DNA of 64,000 nt. It comes from Sulfurimonas marina. GTDB taxonomy: Bacteria > Campylobacterota > Campylobacteria > Campylobacterales > Sulfurimonadaceae. The notes under the pieces are model-generated. The model had not been told where the DNA came from. It searched no databases and saw only the letters and a program-made list of their open reading frames with translations. This document shows positions 41,819-51,098 of this stretch, piece by piece. How positions within the stretch are numbered: position 1 is the stretch's first letter; the number at the start of each line of letters is the position of its first letter. A program made the translations under genes and the position numbers. Location: contig NZ_CP041165.1 of the NCBI RefSeq assembly GCF_014905095.1, positions 124,001 through 188,000 of the forward strand, read 5' to 3'.

Positions 41819-42934
41819 ATGAACAACTTACAAAAAAATTTGATCGTTACTATTATTTTTGCTTTTTTTATAGCATCTCTTTATATAACCTCTTCTGCAT
41901 TGATCCAAACAGTTTTAGCTCTTATAGTATTAGCAATTACAATAGCAGTTTATACACTGTTTAATGGTAAAAATTCTCATGTGTTAGACGAGAAAAGATT
42001 AGCTCTGATAGAGATGATGGAATTTAAAAGAAACAAATTAGATATTAACGAAAACACTACAAATGAGGCAGAACAAAATTTCAATAAGATTGTAACAAGT
42101 TATCAAGCTGCAGTTTTGGAAGATACTCGAGTTGCGGGGGAGATGGTTTTACTTGCAGACAAGGTTGCAAAAGGGCATTATTCATGCCGAATTGATGCTG
42201 ATACACATACACCGTATGTACATGTTTTAAGAAACAGTATGAATAATATGCTTGATGCTTCAGAAGATAATCTTGATAATGCAATCAACACTTTAAAGCA
42301 GTTTGCAAACGGAAATTTTGATGCTAGAAGTCCTGTTAATGTAGAGGCAAAAATGGCAGAGCTTTTAGAAAATGTAAATCTATTGGGAGAAGCTCTTGGA
42401 ACTATGCGTCAGCAAAATGAAGAGTCTAACCAGCAGATTGTAGAGTCTGCAAATAACTTAAACCACACAATTGAAAATATTACAAACACCACAATTGTAG
42501 ATTTTAAAAATATGATACATGATATCGTCGATCGCATTCATAATGTATCTGAAAAAGAAAATGAAATGGTTGGCGGTCTTCAGTCTTTGGTTGAAAATGC
42601 CAATGAAACTAAAATAATCTTAGAGACAATAGGTGATATAGCCGATCAAACAAATTTACTGGCATTAAATGCCGCTATAGAAGCTGCACGTGCAGGTGAA
42701 CACGGCCGTGGTTTTGCAGTTGTTGCAGATGAGGTTCGAAAACTGGCTGAGCGAACACAAAAAAGTTTAGCAGAGACTACTGCTACTACAAACGTCTTGA
42801 TTCAGTCTATCTCTGAGAGTTCAGATTCGCTCAATAAAAATGCAACTCAAGTAAATGAAATTTCTGAAGAAGTAAGTGCAGTTAGTAATCAGATGGATGA
42901 GATTATTCAAACTCTTGAAACGTTAACAAAATAA
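41819..42934 (+). CDS. CetA-like membrane chemoreceptor without ligand domain
   Basis: A 371-residue MCP with two adjacent membrane segments (about 9-27 and 31-48), almost no periplasmic loop, two HAMP-like stretches (about 100-200) and the signalling tip [38 protein letters not shown] (written in parts: [35 protein letters not shown]). It cannot sense outside ligands itself and should take its signal from the PAS protein upstream. It is a close paralogue, of equal length, of the MCP at 61070-62185. Confidence 0.85.
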   Translation: MNNLQKNLIVTIIFAFFIASLYITSSALIQTVLALIVLAITIAVYTLFNGKNSHVLDEKRLALIEMMEFKRNKLDINENTTNEAEQNFNKIVTSYQAAVLEDTRVAGEMVLLADKVAKGHYSCRIDADTHTPYVHVLRNSMNNMLDASEDNLDNAINTLKQFANGNFDARSPVNVEAKMAELLENVNLLGEALGTMRQQNEESNQQIVESANNLNHTIENITNTTIVDFKNMIHDIVDRIHNVSEKENEMVGGLQSLVENANETKIILETIGDIADQTNLLALNAAIEAARAGEHGRGFAVVADEVRKLAERTQKSLAETTATTNVLIQSISESSDSLNKNATQVNEISEEVSAVSNQMDEIIQTLETLTK

Positions 42935-42955
42935 TAAACTTGCAGGGGTGCATGA

Positions 42956-45568
42956 ATGAGAGTATTAAACCATTTATACCAAGATAAACTATCTTTGCGT
43001 AGTTTTATCGAGAATGAACATATACTTAATAACGATTCTGTACTTATTCAAGTTTTTAGTTCTAATGCTACAGATGAAGAGTTCTTTAGAGTAAGAAGAG
43101 AGTTAAAAGAGTTTTTACCGCAATGTGCAATAGTTGGGTCATCTACTGCAGGAATTGTAGAAAATGGAAAAATTGTAGATGATGTTATTAGTATCTCTTT
43201 TTCCATATTTGAAAACTCTACTGTCAAAACAAAGAGTTCTTCACATTTAACAGCTGAAAAATTATTAGAGGTTGTTTCAGAGGAACTTATAACTCCTAAA
43301 ACAAAACTTTTGATCTTTTTTGCAAACACTTTTACACTAGATTCTGAAATGTTTTTAAAATTTGTTACACAAGAATATCCCTCTTTAATCATTGCAGGCG
43401 GCAATGGAGCTGATGATTTTAAGTTTGAAGGAGCCAGACTTTTCTCTGATACTTGTGAGTATTGTGATGCTGCTTTTGCGGCGATTGATTCTGATGTTTT
43501 GGAAGTGCAAACAGCATCTTTACTAAATTGGCAAAGTATTGGAAAAGAGTTTACAGTTACAAAAGTTGAGAACACACGTCTTTATGAAATTGACAACAAA
43601 CCTATTTTAGAAGTATATGAACATTATTTCGGAAAAGAAGTGGTAGAACATATATTAAAGTTAGGTACAAAATTTCCTTTAATTTGTAACAAGAACGGCA
43701 TTGATGTAGCGCGTGCTCCTATTAGTGTACATAAAGACGGTTCTTTAACGCTGGCAGGTAGACTCAAAGAGGGGATGAAGGTAAAGTTTGGCTTTGCAAA
43801 TGTTCATGATATAGAGGACTATAACAACCATGAACTCTTAGAAAAATATCCATATAAAATGGAAGCTGTCTATATTTACAGTTGTTCTGCACGTAGAAGT
43901 ATGCTTAACGGATATCTAAACAATGAAATTTCAGCTATTGAAAAAATAGCACCTTCTAGCGGTTTTATAACATACGGAGAGTTTTTTCATGATATAGAGT
44001 CAAAAAGCAATTTTCTACTTAACATCACGACTACATTTGTTATGCTCAGTGAAAAAAAACCAAATGAACTGATAGTACAAGAGAGTACATCTAGTGTAAA
44101 AGATGAGCAAGAGATAACGTTAAAAGCTCTTACAACATTTATATCTAAAACAAGTAATGAACTAGATGAAAACCTTTTCTATCTAGAACAATTTAAAGAA
44201 GCTGTCGATGAGGTTTCAATCTTCTCTGTGACAAATAAGCAGGGGATAATTCAAGATGTTAATAAAAACTTTGAAACCATTTCAGGTTACAAAAGAGAAG
44301 AGCTTATTGGTAAACCGCATAACATTGTACGTCATCCGGATATGCCGCATGAAGCATTTGAAGATATGTGGAAAACTATACAATCCGGGAAAATCTGGAA
44401 AGGTATGGTTAAAAACAGACGTAAAGATGGAAGACCTTACTATGTTTTAACAGAGATTAGCCCAATTTACCATAAAGACGGCAGTTTTAAAGAGTATATT
44501 GGAGTGAGAAACGATATTACGGAGCTTGAAGAGTATAAAGAGATATTAAAAACAGAGCTTAGTACGACTAAAAAATCTCTTGATGACCAAGTTTATTATA
44601 TAAAACAGTATGAAGAAGCAGTAAACTCAACCATATCTATACTGAAAACAGATGCCAACAATAAGATTACTTATGCGAACCATACATTTTGTAGATTTAT
44701 GAAGTGTAATTTGTCTGAGCTTTTAGGTAGAGACTGCTCAGAAATACGCCATAAAAGACATTTGGAAGAACAGCTGTGTGCGAAAATTAAACAACGCCTT
44801 GAAAATAAAGAGGTACTTAAAGAGACTTTGACCAATATTGCAAAAGACGGGACAGAGTTTACGGTGGAAACTACGATGTATCCTATTTTAGATGCTAAAG
44901 GAAATGTAGTTGAGCATCTTCAAGTGATGCATGACATTACCGAGATCATAAAACTCAATGAAGAGATTACCAATACACAAAAAGAAGTAGTTATGACTAT
45001 GGGTGCCATAGGTGAGACTCGTTCAAAAGAGACCGGATTGCATGTAAAAAGAGTGGCAGAATATTCATACCTTTTAGCAAAACTTGCTGGATTGGACGAG
45101 GATGAAGCGATGCTTTTAAAACAGGCATCTCCTATGCATGATATTGGAAAAGTAGGTATTCCAGACAGTATACTCAATAAACCGGGAAGATTTACCGAAG
45201 AGGAGTTTGAAGTGATGAAAACGCATACTTCTCTTGGTTATGAGATGTTAAAGCATTCGAACAAAAGAATTTTAAATACTTCATCTATTGTAGCTTATAC
45301 ACATCATGAAAAATATGACGGTACAGGGTATCCAAATGCTTTAAAAGGGGAAGATATCCATATATATGGACGAATTACTGCAGTCGCAGATGTATTTGAT
45401 GCACTAGGGCATGATCGTGTATATAAAAAAGCTTGGGAGTTAGAGAGGATACTTGAACTTTTTAAAAATGAGAGAGGGAAACATTTTGATCCAAAGTTAG
45501 TTGATCTTTTCTTTGAGCATCTTGAGCAGTTTTTAGAAATAAGAAAACAATATGAGAGTGAGTTTTAG
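42956..45568 (+). CDS. FIST-PAS-PAS-HD-GYP c-di-GMP phosphodiesterase
   Basis: An 870-residue cytosolic protein: FIST N domain (about 28-190), FIST C domain (about 200-360), an Aer-type PAS (about 420-530, HNIVRHPDMP), a second PAS (about 545-660) and HD-GYP (about 672-862). The catalytic HD is at 728-729 (HDIGKVGIPD) and HHEKYDGTGYP at 783-793, so it should hydrolyse c-di-GMP. FIST domains are thought to bind small molecules such as amino acids. It lies 21 bases after the CetA-like gene, so a taxis receptor and a c-di-GMP enzyme are probably coexpressed. Confidence 0.88.
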   Translation: MRVLNHLYQDKLSLRSFIENEHILNNDSVLIQVFSSNATDEEFFRVRRELKEFLPQCAIVGSSTAGIVENGKIVDDVISISFSIFENSTVKTKSSSHLTAEKLLEVVSEELITPKTKLLIFFANTFTLDSEMFLKFVTQEYPSLIIAGGNGADDFKFEGARLFSDTCEYCDAAFAAIDSDVLEVQTASLLNWQSIGKEFTVTKVENTRLYEIDNKPILEVYEHYFGKEVVEHILKLGTKFPLICNKNGIDVARAPISVHKDGSLTLAGRLKEGMKVKFGFANVHDIEDYNNHELLEKYPYKMEAVYIYSCSARRSMLNGYLNNEISAIEKIAPSSGFITYGEFFHDIESKSNFLLNITTTFVMLSEKKPNELIVQESTSSVKDEQEITLKALTTFISKTSNELDENLFYLEQFKEAVDEVSIFSVTNKQGIIQDVNKNFETISGYKREELIGKPHNIVRHPDMPHEAFEDMWKTIQSGKIWKGMVKNRRKDGRPYYVLTEISPIYHKDGSFKEYIGVRNDITELEEYKEILKTELSTTKKSLDDQVYYIKQYEEAVNSTISILKTDANNKITYANHTFCRFMKCNLSELLGRDCSEIRHKRHLEEQLCAKIKQRLENKEVLKETLTNIAKDGTEFTVETTMYPILDAKGNVVEHLQVMHDITEIIKLNEEITNTQKEVVMTMGAIGETRSKETGLHVKRVAEYSYLLAKLAGLDEDEAMLLKQASPMHDIGKVGIPDSILNKPGRFTEEEFEVMKTHTSLGYEMLKHSNKRILNTSSIVAYTHHEKYDGTGYPNALKGEDIHIYGRITAVADVFDALGHDRVYKKAWELERILELFKNERGKHFDPKLVDLFFEHLEQFLEIRKQYESEF

Positions 45569-45596
45569 ATCATAAAAATATATATAAAGAAGAAAC

Positions 45597-46838
45597 ATGT
45601 TTAATAGTGTAATCTATAAGAGTATTTTTGAAAATGTAGATGTAGGGATGGCGATTGCTGATACATCAGGTCAGTTTATAAAAGTAAATAAGAAACTGTG
45701 CGATCTTTTAGAATACACTAAAGAAGAGTTACAAAACAAAACATTTCAAGAGATTACATTTCCCGATGACTTAGAGAATAATCTAAAACATATACAAGAG
45801 ATACAAAATGGTATCAGAGATTCATTTACAATTGAAAATAGATATATCAATAGAACCGGCAGATTAATTTGGATCGATTTGATAGTGACTGCGATACGTG
45901 GAGATGACAAAGATATAAAATACTACATTGGTATTATTAAAAATATTGACGAATTAAAAAAGACGCAGGTATATATTGAAACACAAAAAAATTTAATAGA
46001 AGAGCTTTTAGACCAACAACCCAATATGGTTCTTCTTTTAGATACATCAAAAGCACTCTTTATGAATAAGGTGATGCTAGCATACTTTCAATGTGACACG
46101 CTGGAGCTGTTTAGACAACGATATAGCTGTGTTTGTAATACTTTTGTACCAAACGAGCACTATTTTCATACCGGAAAAATTAAAGAGAGTAAAAACTGGA
46201 TAGATACGTTACTTGAGCTTCCTAAACGCGAGCAAATCGTTATGATAGAATCACTTCAAGATCATAAGTGTCGATCTTTTCAGATCTCAATAGGGGAATT
46301 TAACGATAAATATATTATTAACTTTACAGATATTAGTGAAAGAATGTTACAACAACATTTTTTAGAAGATAAAGCGATACATGATACATTAACGCAAGCA
46401 TACAACAGAGAGTATCTTGAACAGAATATACAAAATCTTATCTCTCCAAGTATTCAACTGGCATTTACGATCATAGATATTGATGACTTTAAAAAGATCA
46501 ATGATACTTACGGGCATGATGTTGGAGACAAAGTCTTAAAAGAATTGGTAGGTGTCATCAACGATTTTTCTCGAAAAGAGGATGTTTTAGTACGATGGGG
46601 TGGGGAAGAGTTTTTACTCTTATTAAAAATTGAAGACAAAGTAATACTTCAAAAGGTACTGGAGCATCTACGCAGATCAATAGAACTTCATAAATTCTCT
46701 GTTGTAAATAAAGTTACATGTAGTTTCGGAGCAACTTTTCATGATTCTTGTAATACATGGGAACAAACTTTCAAGTTAGCTGATATCGCATTGTATGATG
46801 CAAAAACTTCTGGTAAAAATCAGATTGTAATTAAGTAG
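45597..46838 (+). CDS. PAS-GGDEF diguanylate cyclase
   Basis: A 413-residue cytosolic protein with a PAS domain (about 5-120), a second PAS-like region (about 130-250) and a GGDEF domain (about 260-413). The active-site motif is GGEEF (335-339) and an inhibitory-site RKED lies five residues before, so it should make c-di-GMP with product feedback. The first PAS is a close paralogue of PAS1 in the hybrid kinase at 37893. It follows the HD-GYP gene after 28 bases, pairing synthesis and breakdown of c-di-GMP. Confidence 0.9.
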   Translation: MFNSVIYKSIFENVDVGMAIADTSGQFIKVNKKLCDLLEYTKEELQNKTFQEITFPDDLENNLKHIQEIQNGIRDSFTIENRYINRTGRLIWIDLIVTAIRGDDKDIKYYIGIIKNIDELKKTQVYIETQKNLIEELLDQQPNMVLLLDTSKALFMNKVMLAYFQCDTLELFRQRYSCVCNTFVPNEHYFHTGKIKESKNWIDTLLELPKREQIVMIESLQDHKCRSFQISIGEFNDKYIINFTDISERMLQQHFLEDKAIHDTLTQAYNREYLEQNIQNLISPSIQLAFTIIDIDDFKKINDTYGHDVGDKVLKELVGVINDFSRKEDVLVRWGGEEFLLLLKIEDKVILQKVLEHLRRSIELHKFSVVNKVTCSFGATFHDSCNTWEQTFKLADIALYDAKTSGKNQIVIK

Positions 46839-46851
46839 TTTGATTAAGCAC

Positions 46852-47571
46852 TTAGTGGACAAACTTGAGTGTACAGATATCTTTGCGTGGTAAAGTAATA
46901 ATAAATTCTGTACCTTCTGGGGTAGTATTGAAGTTTATGGAGCCTTCAAACTCTGTTTCTATAAGAAGTTTAGCTATGTACAGACCTATACCAAATCCCT
47001 CTCCCGTAATTTTTGTAGAGAAGTTTTGCTCAAACACCATATCTGCAATAGCTTCCGGTATACCGCCTGCATTATCCCTTACTTTTATAGTACAGTTTTT
47101 ATCATTACAACTACTCTCTAAAAAAATAGTTTTATTATCTTTGCTTTGCTCTTTATAAGCATCTGCAGCATTGTTTAAAAGATTTAGTAATACTTCATGC
47201 AGATCACTCGAAAATCCATAAACCTGTATATCTTCTTCCATACAACTTATCTGCAGCTCTATGGTTTTATTTTTGCTAGCCTTTGTAAAATCATCATATA
47301 TAGAATCAAAAAGTTTATTTAAAGAGAAAAGACGTTTGTGAGATTCTGAGCTTCCTAAGTGCAAAATACTTTTGAGTATAATGGACATTCTTTGTACTTG
47401 TTCCTCTATACGTTTTGTGCTCTCAAGAACCTTTTTAGAGTCAACCTGTTCCTCTAAACTTGCCTGCACATTTAGGTTGATCGCTTCCATACTAATAAGA
47501 TTTAAAGGTTGTCTCCACTGATGAGCAATAACTTTTAAAGTTTCTATTGTTTGTGATCTTTTATCATTCAT
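46852..47571 (-). CDS. Short histidine kinase, HQWRQP type
   Basis: A 239-residue cytosolic kinase core with no sensor domain. The phosphoacceptor is H17 in IAHQWRQPL, the HQWRQP variant common in this phylum. The HATPase has an N box (LLNNAADAY), DNAGGIP and GEGFGIGL. It is the last gene of a nine-gene operon and overlaps the REC-GGDEF-EAL gene by 8 bases. Its input must come from a partner protein, perhaps the receiver protein just upstream. Confidence 0.85.
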   Translation of the reverse strand: MNDKRSQTIETLKVIAHQWRQPLNLISMEAINLNVQASLEEQVDSKKVLESTKRIEEQVQRMSIILKSILHLGSSESHKRLFSLNKLFDSIYDDFTKASKNKTIELQISCMEEDIQVYGFSSDLHEVLLNLLNNAADAYKEQSKDNKTIFLESSCNDKNCTIKVRDNAGGIPEAIADMVFEQNFSTKITGEGFGIGLYIAKLLIETEFEGSINFNTTPEGTEFIITLPRKDICTLKFVH

Positions 47572-49231
47572 ATGTTTCTACCTTGTATGGAGCACAAACT
47601 TGATACCCTTGAATATAATCAATAGATGTTGTTTCCATAAAATCTAAAAGTTCTTTATCTGATATGTGTGTTGCAATTGCTTTAGCACCTATGAGATGTA
47701 TAACCTCAATAATCTTCTCTATATTTTGATGACGATTACGTAGCATACCTTTTTTTAGTAACTTAGGATCTAGTTTAATGTATTGTGGCTGAAATTCTAA
47801 AATTGCCATAAGATTGTAGCTATTTAAACCAAAGTTATTTAAAACAAATTGGAAACCGTTCCTTTTAAGCTCATGTAATAGTGAAAAACCTTTACTTGTT
47901 TCATTGTCTGTAAAGTCTGTTTGAGAAATTTCAAAGGCAATACGCGATGGTTCTACACCATATTTTGAAGACCAAAAAAGGATGTAGGGTAAAAGAGACT
48001 CATCATAAAAATCTTCATTGGCTAGGTAGATAGTAAATAGTGCTTCATTATGTTCACTCTTTGTGCTCAAAGCGAAAGTACTTTTGATCATAGAACGTGT
48101 AATCATTGACATCTGATGTGCATTTTGAGCAATGTTTAAAAAGGTTTCAGGTGAGTAAACCTTCTCCTCCTGCATAATACGTACATAGCTACTAAATAGT
48201 TCTACTTCCTGTGTTTTTATATCTACAACAGGTTGAATATAAGGTATAACTGCATCATCTTCAATCGCTTTATAGATCATTTTCATAATATCACGACCAT
48301 GAGTAATGCTTAGATCTTTATCGTACTCCTCTTGTGTATATGAAGCTACAAAACCGTTACCGCTTTCACTTGATTTTTCAAGAGCTTGCTTGGCATTCTG
48401 CAAAAGGTTTTTCTCCCCTTGCGCTATTCCTATACTTAAAGTGGAGTTAATAATTATTCCGTTTTCAGATATATGGAAATAGCGTGCAATAGAGACCATC
48501 TCTTGTGCAAGTTTTTTTGCATAATTTAAACTGTTGTTTTTCAAAACAATCACGAGTTCATCTAGACTTAAACGATAAAACAGTGCATCGCTGTCAAGTT
48601 GTATATTCTCTAATAAAAGAGCAAGCTCTTTAAGATATTGATCTGCATACTCATTACCAATTAAATGATAGATGTTTGAAAGGTAATTAACTTTAATACG
48701 TAACAAAAGGGTATGTGTATTTAACTTATGTGTTAACAACTCTTCAAGCTTTTCTTTAGTGCCCCAATGTGTTACGCTATCAACCGTCTCTCTTTTTTCT
48801 AAAGAGGTGTTTTGTTCAAATAAAATTTTTTCAAGATGTTCAAACAGTTTGGGCATAGCCACAGGTTTTAAAATATAGCCTTTTACATCTAGAGAGATCG
48901 CTTCAGTTATAAATTCAGATGCATCGTGTGCAGAGATGATTAAAATAGCCTGTTCTTTTGCAAGCTCTCTAATCTCTTTAATAAGTGTCAAACCACCTTT
49001 TTTTGGAAGTTCAAGGTCAGTTACAACGAGAGTAAAAGGTTCTGATTTTTCAAGTGACTCTTTATAGAGCTTTAACGCTTCTTCGCCGTCATGTGTAATG
49101 ACACAATGTTCAAAAAACATCTTCAGTATACGACCTAAAGAGTTGGCAAGTTCATGATCATCATCCACTATAAGTACAGATCTTTGTTCACTTCCCTCTT
49201 TGAGTTTTTGAATCAAGTTAGACATCATCAC
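47564..49231 (-). CDS. Receiver with degenerate GGDEF and degenerate EAL domains
   Basis: A 555-residue cytosolic protein. The receiver (about 17-138) keeps D72. The GGDEF domain has SLDEL (222-226) in place of the signature. The EAL domain (about 315-550) has lost key residues: the EALLR motif reads SSYVR (347-351), and the DDFG motif reads NNFG (465-468). It should neither make nor cut c-di-GMP, but could bind it or act as a phosphorylation-controlled protein partner. Operon overlaps: 14 bases with the OmpR-type gene upstream and 8 bases with the kinase downstream. Confidence 0.85.
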   Translation of the reverse strand: MMMSNLIQKLKEGSEQRSVLIVDDDHELANSLGRILKMFFEHCVITHDGEEALKLYKESLEKSEPFTLVVTDLELPKKGGLTLIKEIRELAKEQAILIISAHDASEFITEAISLDVKGYILKPVAMPKLFEHLEKILFEQNTSLEKRETVDSVTHWGTKEKLEELLTHKLNTHTLLLRIKVNYLSNIYHLIGNEYADQYLKELALLLENIQLDSDALFYRLSLDELVIVLKNNSLNYAKKLAQEMVSIARYFHISENGIIINSTLSIGIAQGEKNLLQNAKQALEKSSESGNGFVASYTQEEYDKDLSITHGRDIMKMIYKAIEDDAVIPYIQPVVDIKTQEVELFSSYVRIMQEEKVYSPETFLNIAQNAHQMSMITRSMIKSTFALSTKSEHNEALFTIYLANEDFYDESLLPYILFWSSKYGVEPSRIAFEISQTDFTDNETSKGFSLLHELKRNGFQFVLNNFGLNSYNLMAILEFQPQYIKLDPKLLKKGMLRNRHQNIEKIIEVIHLIGAKAIATHISDKELLDFMETTSIDYIQGYQVCAPYKVETYE

Positions 49232-49898
49232 CCTTTTTCATTATATATCCAAACCCTCTTACATTTTCAATGATATCTACATGTAGTTTTGAACGTAAAC
49301 GATTCACCAGAGAACGAATAGTAGAATTTTCTACATTCTCTCCGTCCCATATAAAAGAGCGAATACTCTCATCAGGGATAATCTGCCCTCTATTGCTAAT
49401 AAAAAGTACTAAAAGTGCATATTCCCTTTTTGTAAATTTTTGTACTTCACTTTTATAGTATAAAAGATTTGTCTGTGTGTCGAAAGTGTAATCTTTGGAG
49501 AGCTTTACAACAGCCGATTGTTCCACCTCTTTTTTTGCCAATACCTGAGATGTAAGGCGGTCTATACGTAACTCTAGCTCTTTGAGATTAAAAGGTTTTT
49601 TCAAATAATCACTACATCCCAAGTCAAATGCTTCTGTAATAGAGTCTATATCGTGATACGCACTTATAATAATCTTTGGTGTGTTTGGATGAAGCTGTGA
49701 AATCTCTTTAAGACACTCCAATCCACTCATCAGAGGTGTATTAATATCTAATACGTAAAAATCGTATTCTTGCGATTTTACAGCCTCCATCACATCTATA
49801 CCGTTATCAAAATGGTCTACAAAGTACCCTTTATTCAAAAGATAGGTACGAATTGATCGAGAGAGCATATACTCATCTTCAAGTAATAATATTTTCAT
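49218..49898 (-). CDS. OmpR-family response regulator
   Basis: A 226-residue regulator with receiver (D7, D51 in YVLDINTPLMSG, Lys in YLKKPF) and a C-terminal winged helix (about 130-222, VNRLRSKLHVDIIENVRGFGYIM in part). It is the only evident DNA-binding protein of the nine-gene operon, so it is the probable transcriptional output and may control the operon itself. It overlaps the hybrid kinase gene by 1 base. Confidence 0.9.
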   Translation of the reverse strand: MKILLLEDEYMLSRSIRTYLLNKGYFVDHFDNGIDVMEAVKSQEYDFYVLDINTPLMSGLECLKEISQLHPNTPKIIISAYHDIDSITEAFDLGCSDYLKKPFNLKELELRIDRLTSQVLAKKEVEQSAVVKLSKDYTFDTQTNLLYYKSEVQKFTKREYALLVLFISNRGQIIPDESIRSFIWDGENVENSTIRSLVNRLRSKLHVDIIENVRGFGYIMKKGDDV

Positions 49899-51070
49899 TA
49901 TTTCTCCATCTTTATCTTTTGTATTTTAGGAGAGTTCTGTTGCAATTGTGTCGCATCGTGAAATATATATCGAAAAGAGGTCCCTCTTTGTTTTGTTGAA
50001 CTTATTTGAACTTCCACATTTTCCTCTTGGCAAATTTGTGCAACAATATGAAGTCCAAGCCCATAGCCTCCATTATATTTGCTCTCTCGATGAAAACGTT
50101 CAAAAATCTTCTCTTTATCTTGAATGACAGGGCCTTCATTATGTACTTCAAAAAATATTTTTGAATTGGTTAAGCCAACAGTTATAGTCACTTCACCGGG
50201 TCTGTAGGAGTACTTAATTGCATTTGAAAGAGTATTGTCAATCAGACGTGCAAGTTTAGGCTCTGAAAAGAAAAGAGTAGGTAGAGTTCTCTGTCCTAAA
50301 AACATAGATATTTGCAAATTGTTCACTGCTGCAATACACTGAAAATAGTTCTTGCGCTCTGTAATGAAAGAGATAAGATCAATATCTGATTTCATCTCTT
50401 TCATACGATCTTTTTTCATCAAGTAGGTCATATCTTCATAACTGTTTTGAATAATGCGGCTTCCTGCTTCTATTGCATCAATAGATTCATTTTCAATATT
50501 TTGCATACGTAAAAGATCGATATTTGTAATAATAACTGCTAAAGGGGTATGTATTTCGTGTATAGCATTTTTTACAAACTGGTCCTGCTCTTCTAAAAGT
50601 TGTAATGCATACTTTCGAGACTTTTCTAAGAGTTGGCTCTGATGCTTAAGCTCATTATCGTAATCAATTTTTTGCAACAACGCTATAAGAGCTTCAAAAA
50701 GTTCATTATCTTCCAATGGTTTTAGTACAAACCTATCTATTCCACAACGAATAGAGTCCACAAATACTTCTCGTTTTTCAGTTCCGGAGATTGCAAGAAT
50801 TTTTTGTTGAGGGTTTTGTTTCTTGACTTTACATGCAAACTCTACACCGCTCTCTCCGCCGAGGTTGATATCTGTAATAATTAGAAGATTGTTTTCTTTG
50901 TTTTCATTGAAAATAGCAAGTGCTTCTTCAACTTTTTGTGCACTCAGTACACTCTCAAAAAAGTGACTTAACAAACGTTCGAGGCTTTCTATAATGAGAG
51001 AGTCGTCTTCTACAATCAAAATACTTTTGTTATAAGCAAGTCTTCGTAAAAGCTCTACGGTATGTTTCAT
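49898..51070 (-). CDS. Receiver-histidine kinase
   Basis: A 390-residue cytosolic protein with an N-terminal receiver (about 15-130, D67 in IITDINLGG), a coiled linker, HisKA with H171 in IHEIHTPLAV, and HATPase with GGYGLGLHI. It has no other sensor domain, so its activity is probably set by phosphorylation of its own receiver by another kinase of the operon. It lies 28 bases after the REC-GGDEF-EAL gene and overlaps the OmpR-type regulator, its likely target, by 1 base. Confidence 0.87.
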   Translation of the reverse strand: MKHTVELLRRLAYNKSILIVEDDSLIIESLERLLSHFFESVLSAQKVEEALAIFNENKENNLLIITDINLGGESGVEFACKVKKQNPQQKILAISGTEKREVFVDSIRCGIDRFVLKPLEDNELFEALIALLQKIDYDNELKHQSQLLEKSRKYALQLLEEQDQFVKNAIHEIHTPLAVIITNIDLLRMQNIENESIDAIEAGSRIIQNSYEDMTYLMKKDRMKEMKSDIDLISFITERKNYFQCIAAVNNLQISMFLGQRTLPTLFFSEPKLARLIDNTLSNAIKYSYRPGEVTITVGLTNSKIFFEVHNEGPVIQDKEKIFERFHRESKYNGGYGLGLHIVAQICQEENVEVQISSTKQRGTSFRYIFHDATQLQQNSPKIQKIKMEK

Positions 51071-51098
51071 ATGCTGCTGCTTTAGATTCTTTTTTTTA

